A model generated the notes under the pieces. It did not search any database. It saw only the letters and a program-made list of their open reading frames with translations, and was not told the origin of the DNA. Below, one piece after another: positions 35,854 through 44,210 of a DNA stretch of 64,000 nucleotides. Positions within the stretch are counted from its first letter, which is position 1; every line of letters starts with the position of its first letter. The DNA is taken from positions 48,932 through 112,931 of the forward strand of contig NZ_FMUS01000013.1 of the NCBI RefSeq assembly GCF_900101495.1, written 5' to 3'. A program made the translations under genes and the position numbers. This DNA is from Alkaliphilus peptidifermentans DSM 18978. GTDB taxonomy: Bacteria > Bacillota > Clostridia > Peptostreptococcales > Natronincolaceae.

Positions 35854-36583
35854 AATAAAAGAATTTAATCATATAGCTGTAGTAGAGTTAAATAGGAGTC
35901 CCGCTAATGGATTTAGCAGGGGCTTTCTTATGGAGTTTATTAGGGCAATAAAAAAGGTTGATGAAGATAGAAGTATAAAAATCGTCATTATATCCAGCAA
36001 ACAAAGTCAAATTTTCTCATCGGGTCTTGATTTAAGAAGTCTTATGGGAGATAACGCCGATGAAATGTCAAGAAACATATTTGATGCAGTTCATCTTGTA
36101 TATAAAATTGTAGAAAAAATAATGTTGTCGAAAAAGATTTTTATAGGAGCCCTTTCCGGAGCAACTATAGGGTCAGCAGTATCAGTTGCTTTAGCATGTG
36201 ATTTACTGATAGGCAGTCCCGAGACATGGTTTTGGCTGCCAGATCCTCAGTATGGGGGATTATTGGCGGATGGAGGAATTGATTTACTCATAAATCACAT
36301 TGGCACCTCAAGGGCAAAGATGCTGGCATTGACAAATGACAGAATTAATCCTCAAAGAGCCCTTGAATGGGGGATATTGTATAGAGTGGTTGAGAAGGGT
36401 AAATTACTGGATGTGGCTTTTTCAGAGGCAAAACGATTATCTGGATACTCTACTGATACCCTAAGCTATACCAAAAGATTGATTAACGAAGGAATACTAA
36501 ATAGCTTTAAGTGTGATGAGCTAAAAGAAATATTAAATAATAGAGAAATATACAATAGATTGCAGAACTATATTAAATTATAA
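35828..36583 (+). CDS. Enoyl-CoA hydratase/isomerase (crotonase) family protein
   Basis: About 251 residues of crotonase fold. The oxyanion-hole segments 'FSSGLDLRSLMG' and 'GALSGATIGSAVSVALACD' are present. At the usual catalytic glutamate position the sequence is 'LPDPQYGGLLADGG', i.e. aspartate. It could hydrate, isomerise or decarboxylate an acyl thioester. Next to the dehydratase set and a ketoreductase, it likely handles the same acyl chain. ATG 35828 follows GAGGG and overlaps the preceding gene. Confidence 0.82.
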   Translation: MGVESLYIKIKEFNHIAVVELNRSPANGFSRGFLMEFIRAIKKVDEDRSIKIVIISSKQSQIFSSGLDLRSLMGDNADEMSRNIFDAVHLVYKIVEKIMLSKKIFIGALSGATIGSAVSVALACDLLIGSPETWFWLPDPQYGGLLADGGIDLLINHIGTSRAKMLALTNDRINPQRALEWGILYRVVEKGKLLDVAFSEAKRLSGYSTDTLSYTKRLINEGILNSFKCDELKEILNNREIYNRLQNYIKL

Positions 36584-36597
36584 CAGGAGGGAAGGAC

Positions 36598-37347
36598 ATG
36601 GGATTAGATAATAAGGTTGCAATAGTATCGGGAGGTTCTCGAGGGATTGGCAGAGAAATAGTTTTATCCTTTGCCCAAAGCGGTGCAAATGTTGTATTCA
36701 CATACTTTAATAGTCCTGATGCTGCCAAAGGGGTGGAGGAAGCGGCAAAGGACCTAAAGGGAACAGTAAAGGCATTTCATGTAGATATAAGGAATGCTGA
36801 TGAGGTAAAAGAGCTGGTTAAAAAGGTTATAGATACATGGGGTACTGTGGACATTGTGGTTAATAATGCAGGCATCTCAAAGGATAAAACACTTCCATTC
36901 ATGGAGCATGAAGAATGGAAAAGTGTTTTGGAAACTAATATATATGGAACCTTTTATTTAACTCAGGCAGCAATAGCCTATCTATTAAAAAAGAAGAAGG
37001 GAAGAATTATTAACATCAGTTCAATTAGTGGTATAAGCGGCATACCTGGTCAAACCAACTATTCTGCCTCCAAGGCAGCTTTATTAGGATTTACACGATC
37101 ATTGGCCAAGGAGGTAGCACGTTACGGAATTAGTGTTAATGCAATTGCTCCAGCCGGTGTAGAGACAGATATGTTTAGAGCTTTATCCCCAAAACAAAAA
37201 GATACCCTATTACAAAATGTTCCTATGGGGAGGCTGTGTTCAGCCAATGAAGTAGCAGATATTGCCCTTTTTCTTGCGGATGATGCTATGTCACCAGATT
37301 ATTTAACTGGAGCAACTATAGTTTTAGATGGGGGAATGGGATCTTAA
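36598..37347 (+). CDS. 3-oxoacyl-ACP reductase (FabG-type SDR)
   Basis: A 249-residue short-chain dehydrogenase. The cofactor motif 'SGGSRGIGREI', 'NNAGISKD', the catalytic serine in 'INISSISGISG', and tyrosine and lysine in 'NYSASKAALLG' are intact, with the C-terminal 'ITGATIVLDGGM'-like ending ('LTGATIVLDGGMGS'). It would reduce 3-ketoacyl-ACP with NADPH, feeding the FabZ-type dehydratase. The next gene starts one base after its stop. Confidence 0.93.
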   Translation: MGLDNKVAIVSGGSRGIGREIVLSFAQSGANVVFTYFNSPDAAKGVEEAAKDLKGTVKAFHVDIRNADEVKELVKKVIDTWGTVDIVVNNAGISKDKTLPFMEHEEWKSVLETNIYGTFYLTQAAIAYLLKKKKGRIINISSISGISGIPGQTNYSASKAALLGFTRSLAKEVARYGISVNAIAPAGVETDMFRALSPKQKDTLLQNVPMGRLCSANEVADIALFLADDAMSPDYLTGATIVLDGGMGS

Positions 37348-38907
37348 ATGAGTAGAACAATTGATAATCTCACGTTGGTCTGGGATAGACAAACAAGTAT
37401 TAAGAATATTTCACGTAACCTGAGAAATAAAAAGCAAATTTCAATTGCATTAATTGACATAGATTTCTTTACAAATATAGATGCAAAGGTTGGGGGAGAA
37501 ATAGGTGATACAATACTGTTCAATATTGCCAATTATTTAAAGAAAACCCCAAAGGTAACTGTAGGAAGGTATGGTGGAGACGAGTTCATAATGATGTTCT
37601 TAAATGCAAGTGAAGAAGAAGTAAAGGAAAAGGTTTATGCAATTCACAAGGATTTCAAGAAGCAGAGGTTTATACCAAAGGGATCATTGTATGAAAAGGT
37701 TCCAATAACCATTAGTATAGGTATGGCATTTAGCTCGGCGACTACTAATGGCTCCTTCCTTCTTTTAAAATCTGCTGAAACGGCACTGGCAATGGCTAAG
37801 AAGAAGGGAAGGAATAGAGTTGAAGTGGCAACAGATATGAAAATACAACTGATGCGGAAAAATGGAGTAGTGACAACAGCAGTTGGAGGAGGATTAAAGG
37901 GCAGCTGCAAAGACGGCGAAAAGGCCTTTAAGGCAGAAATTGCAGAACCCTATGGTGTTGATTTGAATAGAAGGGGAGACCTTTTTATCGTTGATAGAGG
38001 AAATCATAGAATAATAAAGGTAAATTATCAAGGACGAGTATACACAGTAGCAGGTTCAAAAGACTGCGGGTATCTTGGCGATGGTGGCTTGGCAACAGAA
38101 GCCCTTTTGTCAAAACCCAGTGGAGTCGCCATAGATAATAATAATAATATTTACATTGCTGATACAGGAAATCATCGGATAAGAAAGGTAGATGGAAAAG
38201 GGATTATAACAACTGTAGCAGGATGTGAACTTGATGGTTACAGCGGTGATGGGGGAAGTGCTGTTTTAGCAAAGCTTAGCCGTCCAGGAGGCGTGGTAGT
38301 AGACATAAGGGGAAATGTTTATACAAATGATTACGGGAATAATGTTATCAGGATGATAACACCAGAAGGACTTATATATACTGTTGCCGGATCAGGGAAA
38401 TATGGATACGAGGGAGATGGTAGGGGGGCAAGTGAAGCTACTATGGATAGACCCTACGGCCTTGCAATTAATCCTGATGGAAGCATGCTGTATATTGCCG
38501 ATTATGGGAACAACTGTATTCGACAGGTGGATATGAAGAGTAAAATAATAACCACATTATGTGGAGGTGGAAAAGCTGGGTATATGGGTGATGGAGGCGA
38601 TTCCACAGAGGCACTTCTTGATGGGCCATATTGGGTATGCCTATGGGGAGAAAAATACCTGTTGATTGCAGATGGAAATAACAACTGTATTAGGATTGTA
38701 AACCTTGAAACTAGAAGAATTGATACATTAGTAGGTGGAAAAGAAGCAGGATATAGAGACAGCAAATATATTGAAGATGTTACCTTCAACACTACAGCCG
38801 GGATGGCTGTAGATACTAAAAAAGAAGTCATCTATGTTTGTGATTATGCAAATAACTCCATTAGAAGGGTTTTAATGAGGGACATAACTATGCCGGAAGG
38901 AATATGA
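37348..38907 (+). CDS. GGDEF-domain protein fused to an NHL-repeat beta-propeller
   Basis: Residues ~25-165 are a GGDEF domain with an intact signature 'RYGGDEFIMMF' near residue 75 and the 'KKKGRNRV' ending; such domains make cyclic di-GMP. Residues ~200-515 contain about six NHL repeats of the 'GVAIDNNNNIYIADTGNHRI' type, folding as a beta-propeller. No membrane segment is visible, so it is probably cytosolic. This fusion inside a biosynthetic operon is unusual. It could couple a ligand or protein contact to signalling, or the GGDEF part may have been adopted as a nucleotide-binding module. Role unknown. Confidence 0.8.
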   Translation: MSRTIDNLTLVWDRQTSIKNISRNLRNKKQISIALIDIDFFTNIDAKVGGEIGDTILFNIANYLKKTPKVTVGRYGGDEFIMMFLNASEEEVKEKVYAIHKDFKKQRFIPKGSLYEKVPITISIGMAFSSATTNGSFLLLKSAETALAMAKKKGRNRVEVATDMKIQLMRKNGVVTTAVGGGLKGSCKDGEKAFKAEIAEPYGVDLNRRGDLFIVDRGNHRIIKVNYQGRVYTVAGSKDCGYLGDGGLATEALLSKPSGVAIDNNNNIYIADTGNHRIRKVDGKGIITTVAGCELDGYSGDGGSAVLAKLSRPGGVVVDIRGNVYTNDYGNNVIRMITPEGLIYTVAGSGKYGYEGDGRGASEATMDRPYGLAINPDGSMLYIADYGNNCIRQVDMKSKIITTLCGGGKAGYMGDGGDSTEALLDGPYWVCLWGEKYLLIADGNNNCIRIVNLETRRIDTLVGGKEAGYRDSKYIEDVTFNTTAGMAVDTKKEVIYVCDYANNSIRRVLMRDITMPEGI

Positions 38908-39788
38908 CAATGGTAATAATTATAGTTGCTTTTTGTTTATTAATCTTCATAACCTACAGCTTAATGGAGGCATATTATCTTGTTCACTCACTAAGTCATC
39001 CTGCCATAAGGAAGCATCTAATAGGTATCAACAACACATTAGTATCCAATAAAAAATTTGACTTTAAAAGCAACACTGGGCTGAAGCTTAAAGCCATAGA
39101 ATATTTACCTGCTTTAATGCCCCGAGGGACAATTATAGCCTTTCATTATTTGGGAGGCTCTAAAGAATCTATATTTCCATATTTGGAATTTTTAATTGCT
39201 GGAGGCTATAGGGTCATTAGCTTTGATTTTCCCAATCATGGCGAAAGTGATAGCCAGGTGACAACTAAGTTTACCCTCGACAAGGATGCCTTTATGCTAA
39301 TGGAAAAAATTAAAGAAATGGGTATTGGCGGTCCATATGGTGTTATGGGGCTTTCTATGGGGGCAACTGCAGCCTTGGCGGTATATGAAGGATATCCAGA
39401 AATAAAGGGGGCGGTTATTGACAGCGGGCCCCTTATTTATGTCAGAGAATATTTTGACTATGTTTTAAATATTAAAGGTATAAAAAATCCCCTATGCAGG
39501 TTCTTCTTTAAAGTGCTTTATCTTCACCTTGTAGGCTTTAAAAGCATGTCGGAAAATACTTTAAAATCCCTTAAAAAACTAAAGGGAAGGCCGATTTTTT
39601 TTATTCAGGCCGAGAAGGATACTACAATACCAATAAGAAATGCTTTAAAGGCATTTCAGCTGGTTAAATCAGATAAGGCAATGTTTTGGAGTGTCCCAAA
39701 GTCCAGACATTTGACAATTCTTAGTCAAAATAGTAAGGAATATAAGAAGAGAGTATTGGACTTTTTTGATGATGTTTTTTGCATATAG
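38904..39788 (+). CDS. Alpha/beta hydrolase with N-terminal membrane anchor
   Basis: About 294 residues. One hydrophobic segment (~5-25) anchors an alpha/beta hydrolase domain. The nucleophile elbow is 'GLSMGATAALAV', the acid is probably in 'AEKDTTIP', and the histidine in 'SRHLTIL'. It resembles the YqkD/BAAT-like hydrolases. In this context it may release or hydrolyse an acyl group, but the membrane anchor makes it unlike a type II thioesterase. It overlaps the previous gene by four bases. Confidence 0.72.
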   Translation: MTMVIIIVAFCLLIFITYSLMEAYYLVHSLSHPAIRKHLIGINNTLVSNKKFDFKSNTGLKLKAIEYLPALMPRGTIIAFHYLGGSKESIFPYLEFLIAGGYRVISFDFPNHGESDSQVTTKFTLDKDAFMLMEKIKEMGIGGPYGVMGLSMGATAALAVYEGYPEIKGAVIDSGPLIYVREYFDYVLNIKGIKNPLCRFFFKVLYLHLVGFKSMSENTLKSLKKLKGRPIFFIQAEKDTTIPIRNALKAFQLVKSDKAMFWSVPKSRHLTILSQNSKEYKKRVLDFFDDVFCI

Positions 39789-39829
39789 TTAACTGAGCTT
39801 GTAGAAATATAGTAGAGGAGGGAGAAATT

Positions 39830-40987
39830 TTGTACACCCACAAAAAACTGCAAACATCGCCCTACGTGATTATAACAACAGATGGCATAAACAAGGACAA
39901 AAAATTTTTTTCCACATTAACTGGAGAATATTATGATATAGAGGATACCAATCTGCAAATCCTGGAGTATTGCAGGTATCCTAGAGAAATAGAAGAATTA
40001 CAGCAAAAATTTGGAGAAGACACTATTGAGGAATTAATCATCAATAAACTGTTGTCAGACCCATCAACAGTTTGGCAGGAAACTAATATAGTATACATGG
40101 AAATGGAAACCTGTACCTACTGTAACTGGAAATGTGAATATTGCCCCATCACATTTGACCCAAAGCCACATAGGGTTATGGGTATGGATGTTTACAATGA
40201 GATTATAGATAAAGCCGCCAGACATCCTTCCTTAAAGCATATTGCCTTCAATTTCTTCAATGAACCTACCCTTGATATATTCTTTGAAGACAGGGTACGA
40301 AAGCTGGCACAGACACACTTAAAACTGATTTTATTCACCAACGGCAGCATGCTTGACGAAGGGAAAATTCAGCTGCTTAAAGATACAGGCGTTTTAGATA
40401 CAGTCAGATTTAATGTGCCTAGTGTTAATGAGGCAGAATTTAAACGTCTAACTGGCTCCAGTTTATTCCGAAGGACCATGGCAAACATTGAAAATTCAAT
40501 AGCAGCCGGCTTCAATGTGGAAATTTTAGTCAACGGAACTACAGAAGAAGTTGCAAAAAATATGAAGGAAATAGAGGATAAGTACAGGGCTTTTGAAAAT
40601 GTTCGTATTCTCCATTACATTACTATGGACAGGGCTGGGTTATTAAAAAACAGATATGCCATGAACTACCATCATAAGGATGAGCTTTGCGGATGTATGC
40701 AGATTATAAAAGAGCTGAGGGTTGGATATAATGGAGACTTCTTTATTTGCACCATGGACTATTATCAAAAAGATGTGTTCGGCAATATAAAGGATGGAGA
40801 GATAGAAGATATTATGCAATCACAGAAGGCACAGCTTATTCGCAAAAGGGTTTTTGGAGCAGAAACGGCACCAGAGGATTATATATGCAGAAGGTGCTGG
40901 GCCATTATGCTTGCAAGATTAGATAGCCGCCATTCAAAAGGAATAAAGCCAGTATTTAAGGAGAAAGGAATTGGAGTGAAACTATGA
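39830..40987 (+). CDS. Radical SAM/SPASM enzyme with PqqD-like N-terminal domain
   Basis: A 385-residue protein. Residues 1-75 ('GEYYDIEDTNLQILEYC', 'IEELQQKFG') look like a PqqD-type winged helix that binds peptides in RiPP enzymes. The radical SAM Cx3Cx2C is in 'CTYCNWKCEYCPI' near residue 98. The C-terminus has SPASM-type cysteines ('CGCMQI', 'FICTMDYY', 'YICRRCWA') for extra clusters. No precursor peptide gene was found nearby, so the peptide may be carrier-bound. TTG start after GAGGGAG. Confidence 0.82.
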   Translation: MYTHKKLQTSPYVIITTDGINKDKKFFSTLTGEYYDIEDTNLQILEYCRYPREIEELQQKFGEDTIEELIINKLLSDPSTVWQETNIVYMEMETCTYCNWKCEYCPITFDPKPHRVMGMDVYNEIIDKAARHPSLKHIAFNFFNEPTLDIFFEDRVRKLAQTHLKLILFTNGSMLDEGKIQLLKDTGVLDTVRFNVPSVNEAEFKRLTGSSLFRRTMANIENSIAAGFNVEILVNGTTEEVAKNMKEIEDKYRAFENVRILHYITMDRAGLLKNRYAMNYHHKDELCGCMQIIKELRVGYNGDFFICTMDYYQKDVFGNIKDGEIEDIMQSQKAQLIRKRVFGAETAPEDYICRRCWAIMLARLDSRHSKGIKPVFKEKGIGVKL

Positions 40988-42333
40988 AAAAAGTAGCACT
41001 TATATCTCCAAAGGGAAGCTTGTTTGGCAAAAACGAAAAAATGAAGGGCTTTGTGGAAAATTCCAAAGTTATGGAGAGCTTTCGGTATTTATGGTCTGGT
41101 CCCAACCTTGGATTAATTACAATTGCAGCCTATATGTCGGAAGAATGGGATATTGAATATATCGATGAAAACTATGTTGAAATAGATTACACAAAAACCT
41201 ATGACCTTGTTTGTTTAAGTGCTATGACACAGCAGGCACCAAATGCATATAGGATAGCACAGAAATTTAGACAAAAGAAAATTTTAACAGTGATGGGAGG
41301 AATACATGCCACTGTATTGCCAGAGGAGGCAGCAAGGTATGTTGATGTAGTAATAGCAGGAGAAGGAGAGGTGCTTTGGCCTAGATTTTTAGAGGATTAC
41401 ATAAAGGGTAATACAAAGGAAATATATCAAGAAGCTGTATCTGGAGGGTATAAGCTGGAAAAGGCTCCTATTCCAAGATATGATCTTCTGCTGGGATATG
41501 AATATCCGGTAATTACCCTCTACACAACCAGAGGATGTCCTCATAATTGTTCTTTCTGCTGTGCTTCCAATGTTTACGGACACAAATACAGGAGAAAAAG
41601 TAATCACCAAATCATTAAAGAGCTACAGCAGATAAGTAATTTGTTCCCCGATCGACTTATACTATTTGCAGATGATAATATGCTGGTTAAACGTTCAGAA
41701 TGTAAGGAATTGCTTAAGGTAATGATGGATATGGAGCTCCGCTGGATAGCACAAACTGACATATCAATAGCACAGGATGACGACCTTTTGGAATTAATGG
41801 TGCTGGCAGGCTGTCAATGGGTAGTAATTGGTTTTGAGAGTATTTCCCATAGAAGCTTAAGAGACATAGAAAAAATATACTTTAAATTGAAGCATCAATC
41901 CCAATACCCGGAATTGATAAAAAAAATACAGTCCTATGGGATAGGTATATACGGCACCTTTATTGTAGGCTTAGATAATGATTCTACAAATGTTTTCCAA
42001 TTTACCACAGACTTTATACTGGAAAATAATCTTTATGGAGTTAATATAACGGTGCCAACCCCCTTGCCAGGCACCCAGCTGAGGGAAAAGCTTTTAGTGG
42101 AAGGCAGAGTATTAAATAGTGACTGGGAGTACTACACCCTATGGGATGTTGTTATACGACCTGGAAATATGACAGTAAAGCAGCTGCAGGAGGGGCTTTT
42201 ATACATGTATAATCAGATAACAGAGGAATATGTATCGCAAAAAAGGCTGGCATATCTTAGGTATGCAACAAAGATTCGCAGGAAAATATGCTATAACTAT
42301 ACTCAAAAAGGCAGCAGTGATGGAAATGAATAG
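40984..42333 (+). CDS. B12-binding-domain radical SAM enzyme 3
   Basis: 449 residues, close paralogue of the enzyme at 28467. 'ALISPKGSLFGKNEKMKGF' opens the B12-type domain, which continues with 'VMGGIHATVLPEEAARYV' and 'VIAGEGEVLWPRF'. Radical SAM cysteines are in 'TRGCPHNCSFCCAS' near residue 185. Four-base overlap with the SPASM enzyme gene suggests tight coupling. The shared 'LYTLWDVVIRPGNM'-like ending is also a mark of this paralogue group. Confidence 0.85.
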   Translation: MKKVALISPKGSLFGKNEKMKGFVENSKVMESFRYLWSGPNLGLITIAAYMSEEWDIEYIDENYVEIDYTKTYDLVCLSAMTQQAPNAYRIAQKFRQKKILTVMGGIHATVLPEEAARYVDVVIAGEGEVLWPRFLEDYIKGNTKEIYQEAVSGGYKLEKAPIPRYDLLLGYEYPVITLYTTRGCPHNCSFCCASNVYGHKYRRKSNHQIIKELQQISNLFPDRLILFADDNMLVKRSECKELLKVMMDMELRWIAQTDISIAQDDDLLELMVLAGCQWVVIGFESISHRSLRDIEKIYFKLKHQSQYPELIKKIQSYGIGIYGTFIVGLDNDSTNVFQFTTDFILENNLYGVNITVPTPLPGTQLREKLLVEGRVLNSDWEYYTLWDVVIRPGNMTVKQLQEGLLYMYNQITEEYVSQKRLAYLRYATKIRRKICYNYTQKGSSDGNE

Positions 42334-43243
42334 ATATCTGGCTGCTTTCCCGGGAAGAGAAGCCTTTTATAAAGGCTTAAGTAAAACCTTCATTAAAGAG
42401 TATACAGTAGCAAAAAAAATATTTAAAGAAGCCAGTGATTACATGGGACAGGACCTTGAATATATATCCTATGAAAATCCTGAGACTAAACCAGAGCTAC
42501 ACACAGCATGCCTTATAACCCATTGCTATGCAATGTACAATTCTATTGTAAAGACTATAGCACCTCCTACTGCCGTAGCAGGATTCAGCCAAGGGGAATT
42601 TACAGCCCTGACAGTAGCTGAAAGCATTAAGTTTCCTGATGTCTTAAACCTTGTATACAGGCTGGAAAAACTAGTCTATAGATCTAAGGAAATCATGGGG
42701 GGTAAAATGGTACGTGTAGTGGGGTTAGATATAAAGGAGTTAGAGAAATGCTGTAGACAGGTGGATAATAAAAGACAGAAGGTATCAGTTGCAATTTATT
42801 TGTCCAACAATCAAAATATAATTTCTGGTGAAAAAACAGCAGTGGAAGAGGTTGCTGATCTATCCAAAAAAAGGGGGGCAAGATGGACTATTGACCTGGA
42901 GAGTGTAGGTACCTTCCATAGCCCCTTATGTGAAGGTATTTTATGTGAGTCTGATTTAATATTTGATCAATATGAATTTTCCGATTCTATACTTCCTGTG
43001 TATTCCTGTGTCGATGGAAGAAGACATGTTAAAGGAGAAGCTTTAAAAAGCAATTTAAGAATTCAGATTGCCAAAGCCGTAAGGTGGAATAGAATAATAG
43101 AAAATGCAAATGAAGATAAAATAAAGAATATTGTAGAAATAGGTCCTGGCTGTACAGTTTCTGGCAACTCCCGACTAGCCGACCCTGATATACAATGTAC
43201 ATGGATAAATGAAACAAAAACTATTAAGGATTTGCTCAAATAA
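42320..43243 (+). CDS. Second trans-acting acyltransferase or acyl hydrolase
   Basis: About 307 residues of FabD fold. The nucleophile elbow is 'GFSQGEFTALTV' and the histidine lies in 'GTFHSPLCEG'. The arginine that binds the malonyl carboxylate (in 'SRGKFMQ' of the enzyme at 16691) is replaced: the matching block reads 'YRLEKLVYRS'. This predicts a different acyl substrate, or an editing hydrolase that clears stalled chains. The start is placed at ATG 42320 or 42326, where similarity begins, inside the end of the previous gene. Confidence 0.75.
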   Translation: MEMNRYLAAFPGREAFYKGLSKTFIKEYTVAKKIFKEASDYMGQDLEYISYENPETKPELHTACLITHCYAMYNSIVKTIAPPTAVAGFSQGEFTALTVAESIKFPDVLNLVYRLEKLVYRSKEIMGGKMVRVVGLDIKELEKCCRQVDNKRQKVSVAIYLSNNQNIISGEKTAVEEVADLSKKRGARWTIDLESVGTFHSPLCEGILCESDLIFDQYEFSDSILPVYSCVDGRRHVKGEALKSNLRIQIAKAVRWNRIIENANEDKIKNIVEIGPGCTVSGNSRLADPDIQCTWINETKTIKDLLK

Positions 43244-43316
43244 GCATAAAGGTAAAGAAATTAGGGATATATTCCAGTAAGGGTTTACCAAAATACACCA
43301 AAGGAGGGAGTCTAAA

Positions 43317-44024
43317 ATGTATAGTATAGAAAAGGTTATATGCTTCGACTATTATGGAACCTTGGTAAAGCTAAACTCACCCTTTGATCAAATAAAGGCA
43401 CTATTAATAGATCATGTAACAAGAAATTTTCCCAAACTTGACTCTAAGAAATTCTACAGTGGTTTTTTCAAGAATATGGCAGTATTAAACTCTGATGAAA
43501 AATTCTATAGAGGTATTGATTTACTGGTGGAGAGTCTGGTAAGAACATGTAACCTATATAAAGTACCCTGCTTTAAAGATATATTTATACCATTTGTTGA
43601 GGAGCTTTTTATAATGCCAGAAGCATATCCTGATGCCAGAGGTGTTATTGATAGCTTGAAAAAGAGCTATCAAGTTGGTGTATTGAGTAATGCAGACAAT
43701 TATATTATTAAAAAATCCATACAAACCCAAGACTTTAAATTTGATTTTATAATAACCTCTGAAGATGCACAATCCAATAAGCCCAATGAAAAAATTTTTC
43801 TTTATGCTATGGAAAAGCTCTGTAAAAAGCCCAATGAGTTATATATGGTGGGGGATTCACAAATTGATGATATTTTAGGTGCTGGCAGGTTAGGCATCAA
43901 TACCATATGGATAAATAGAGATAAAGAATCACTCAAGGAAGGTATAATCCCCCCTGATTTCCAGGTGCTTCAGCTGAGTGAAATTCCATATATACTTAAT
44001 CACAGCTGTAATGCTACTTCTTAA
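43317..44024 (+). CDS. HAD-superfamily hydrolase
   Basis: A 235-residue HAD protein. Motif I is 'CFDYYGTLVK' (first aspartate present; tyrosine stands at the position of the second, as in haloacid-dehalogenase-type members), motif II 'GVLSNADNY', motif III lysine in 'AQSNKPNEKIF', and motif IV 'MVGDSQIDDILGA'. Phosphatase or dehalogenase activity is possible. AAGGAGGGAG lies upstream. It is the last gene before the second operon promoter. If the phosphotransferase-like enzyme at 45790 phosphorylates an intermediate, this protein is a candidate for removing the phosphate. Confidence 0.78.
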   Translation: MYSIEKVICFDYYGTLVKLNSPFDQIKALLIDHVTRNFPKLDSKKFYSGFFKNMAVLNSDEKFYRGIDLLVESLVRTCNLYKVPCFKDIFIPFVEELFIMPEAYPDARGVIDSLKKSYQVGVLSNADNYIIKKSIQTQDFKFDFIITSEDAQSNKPNEKIFLYAMEKLCKKPNELYMVGDSQIDDILGAGRLGINTIWINRDKESLKEGIIPPDFQVLQLSEIPYILNHSCNATS

Positions 44025-44058
44025 TGTAGTTGAAGGATTAAACAATGTGGTATATTCT
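44013..44058 (+). promoter_or_regulatory. Second operon promoter with inverted-repeat operator abutting -35
   Basis: GCTAC-N8-GTAGT at 44013-44030 overlaps by one base the -35 TTGAAG (44030-44035); the -10 TATTCT (44053-44058) follows 17 bases later. The TTAATGTAGTTG core and geometry match 16222-16267. The operator lies within the 3' end of the HAD gene. Confidence 0.65.
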
Positions 44059-44093
44059 ACTATTAATTAAGAAAAAACATCCTATTATTTTCA

Positions 44094-44205
44094 ATCGATG
44101 TGGGTGCACGTTGAAGGGAGTGGGAGATTATAAATACCTTTATATGTAGTGCTGCATTAATAAATAAGCATGAAAGGGCGGAGCAATGCTTACTGTAATA
44201 CATAT
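44094..44205 (+). ncRNA. Conserved operon leader RNA, copy B
   Basis: Second copy of the leader element at 16334. AATCGATGTGG-N2-GCACGTT, GAGATTATA, GTAGTG and the loop ATGAAAGGGCGGAGC are kept, with the covaried stem TAAGC/GCTTA. Unlike copy A, no terminator or three-hairpin element follows; the peptidase gene starts at once. Confidence 0.65.
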
Positions 44206-44210
44206 ACATT

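Noticed and set aside
39000..41000. RiPP precursor peptide near the SPASM enzyme
   Set aside because: Intergenic spaces are tens of bases and no short frame with a ribosome site and repeated core was seen.
44030..44205. T-box leader
   Set aside because: No AGGGTGGNACCGCG-like T-box sequence or specifier-loop arrangement; no aminoacyl-tRNA gene directly follows.
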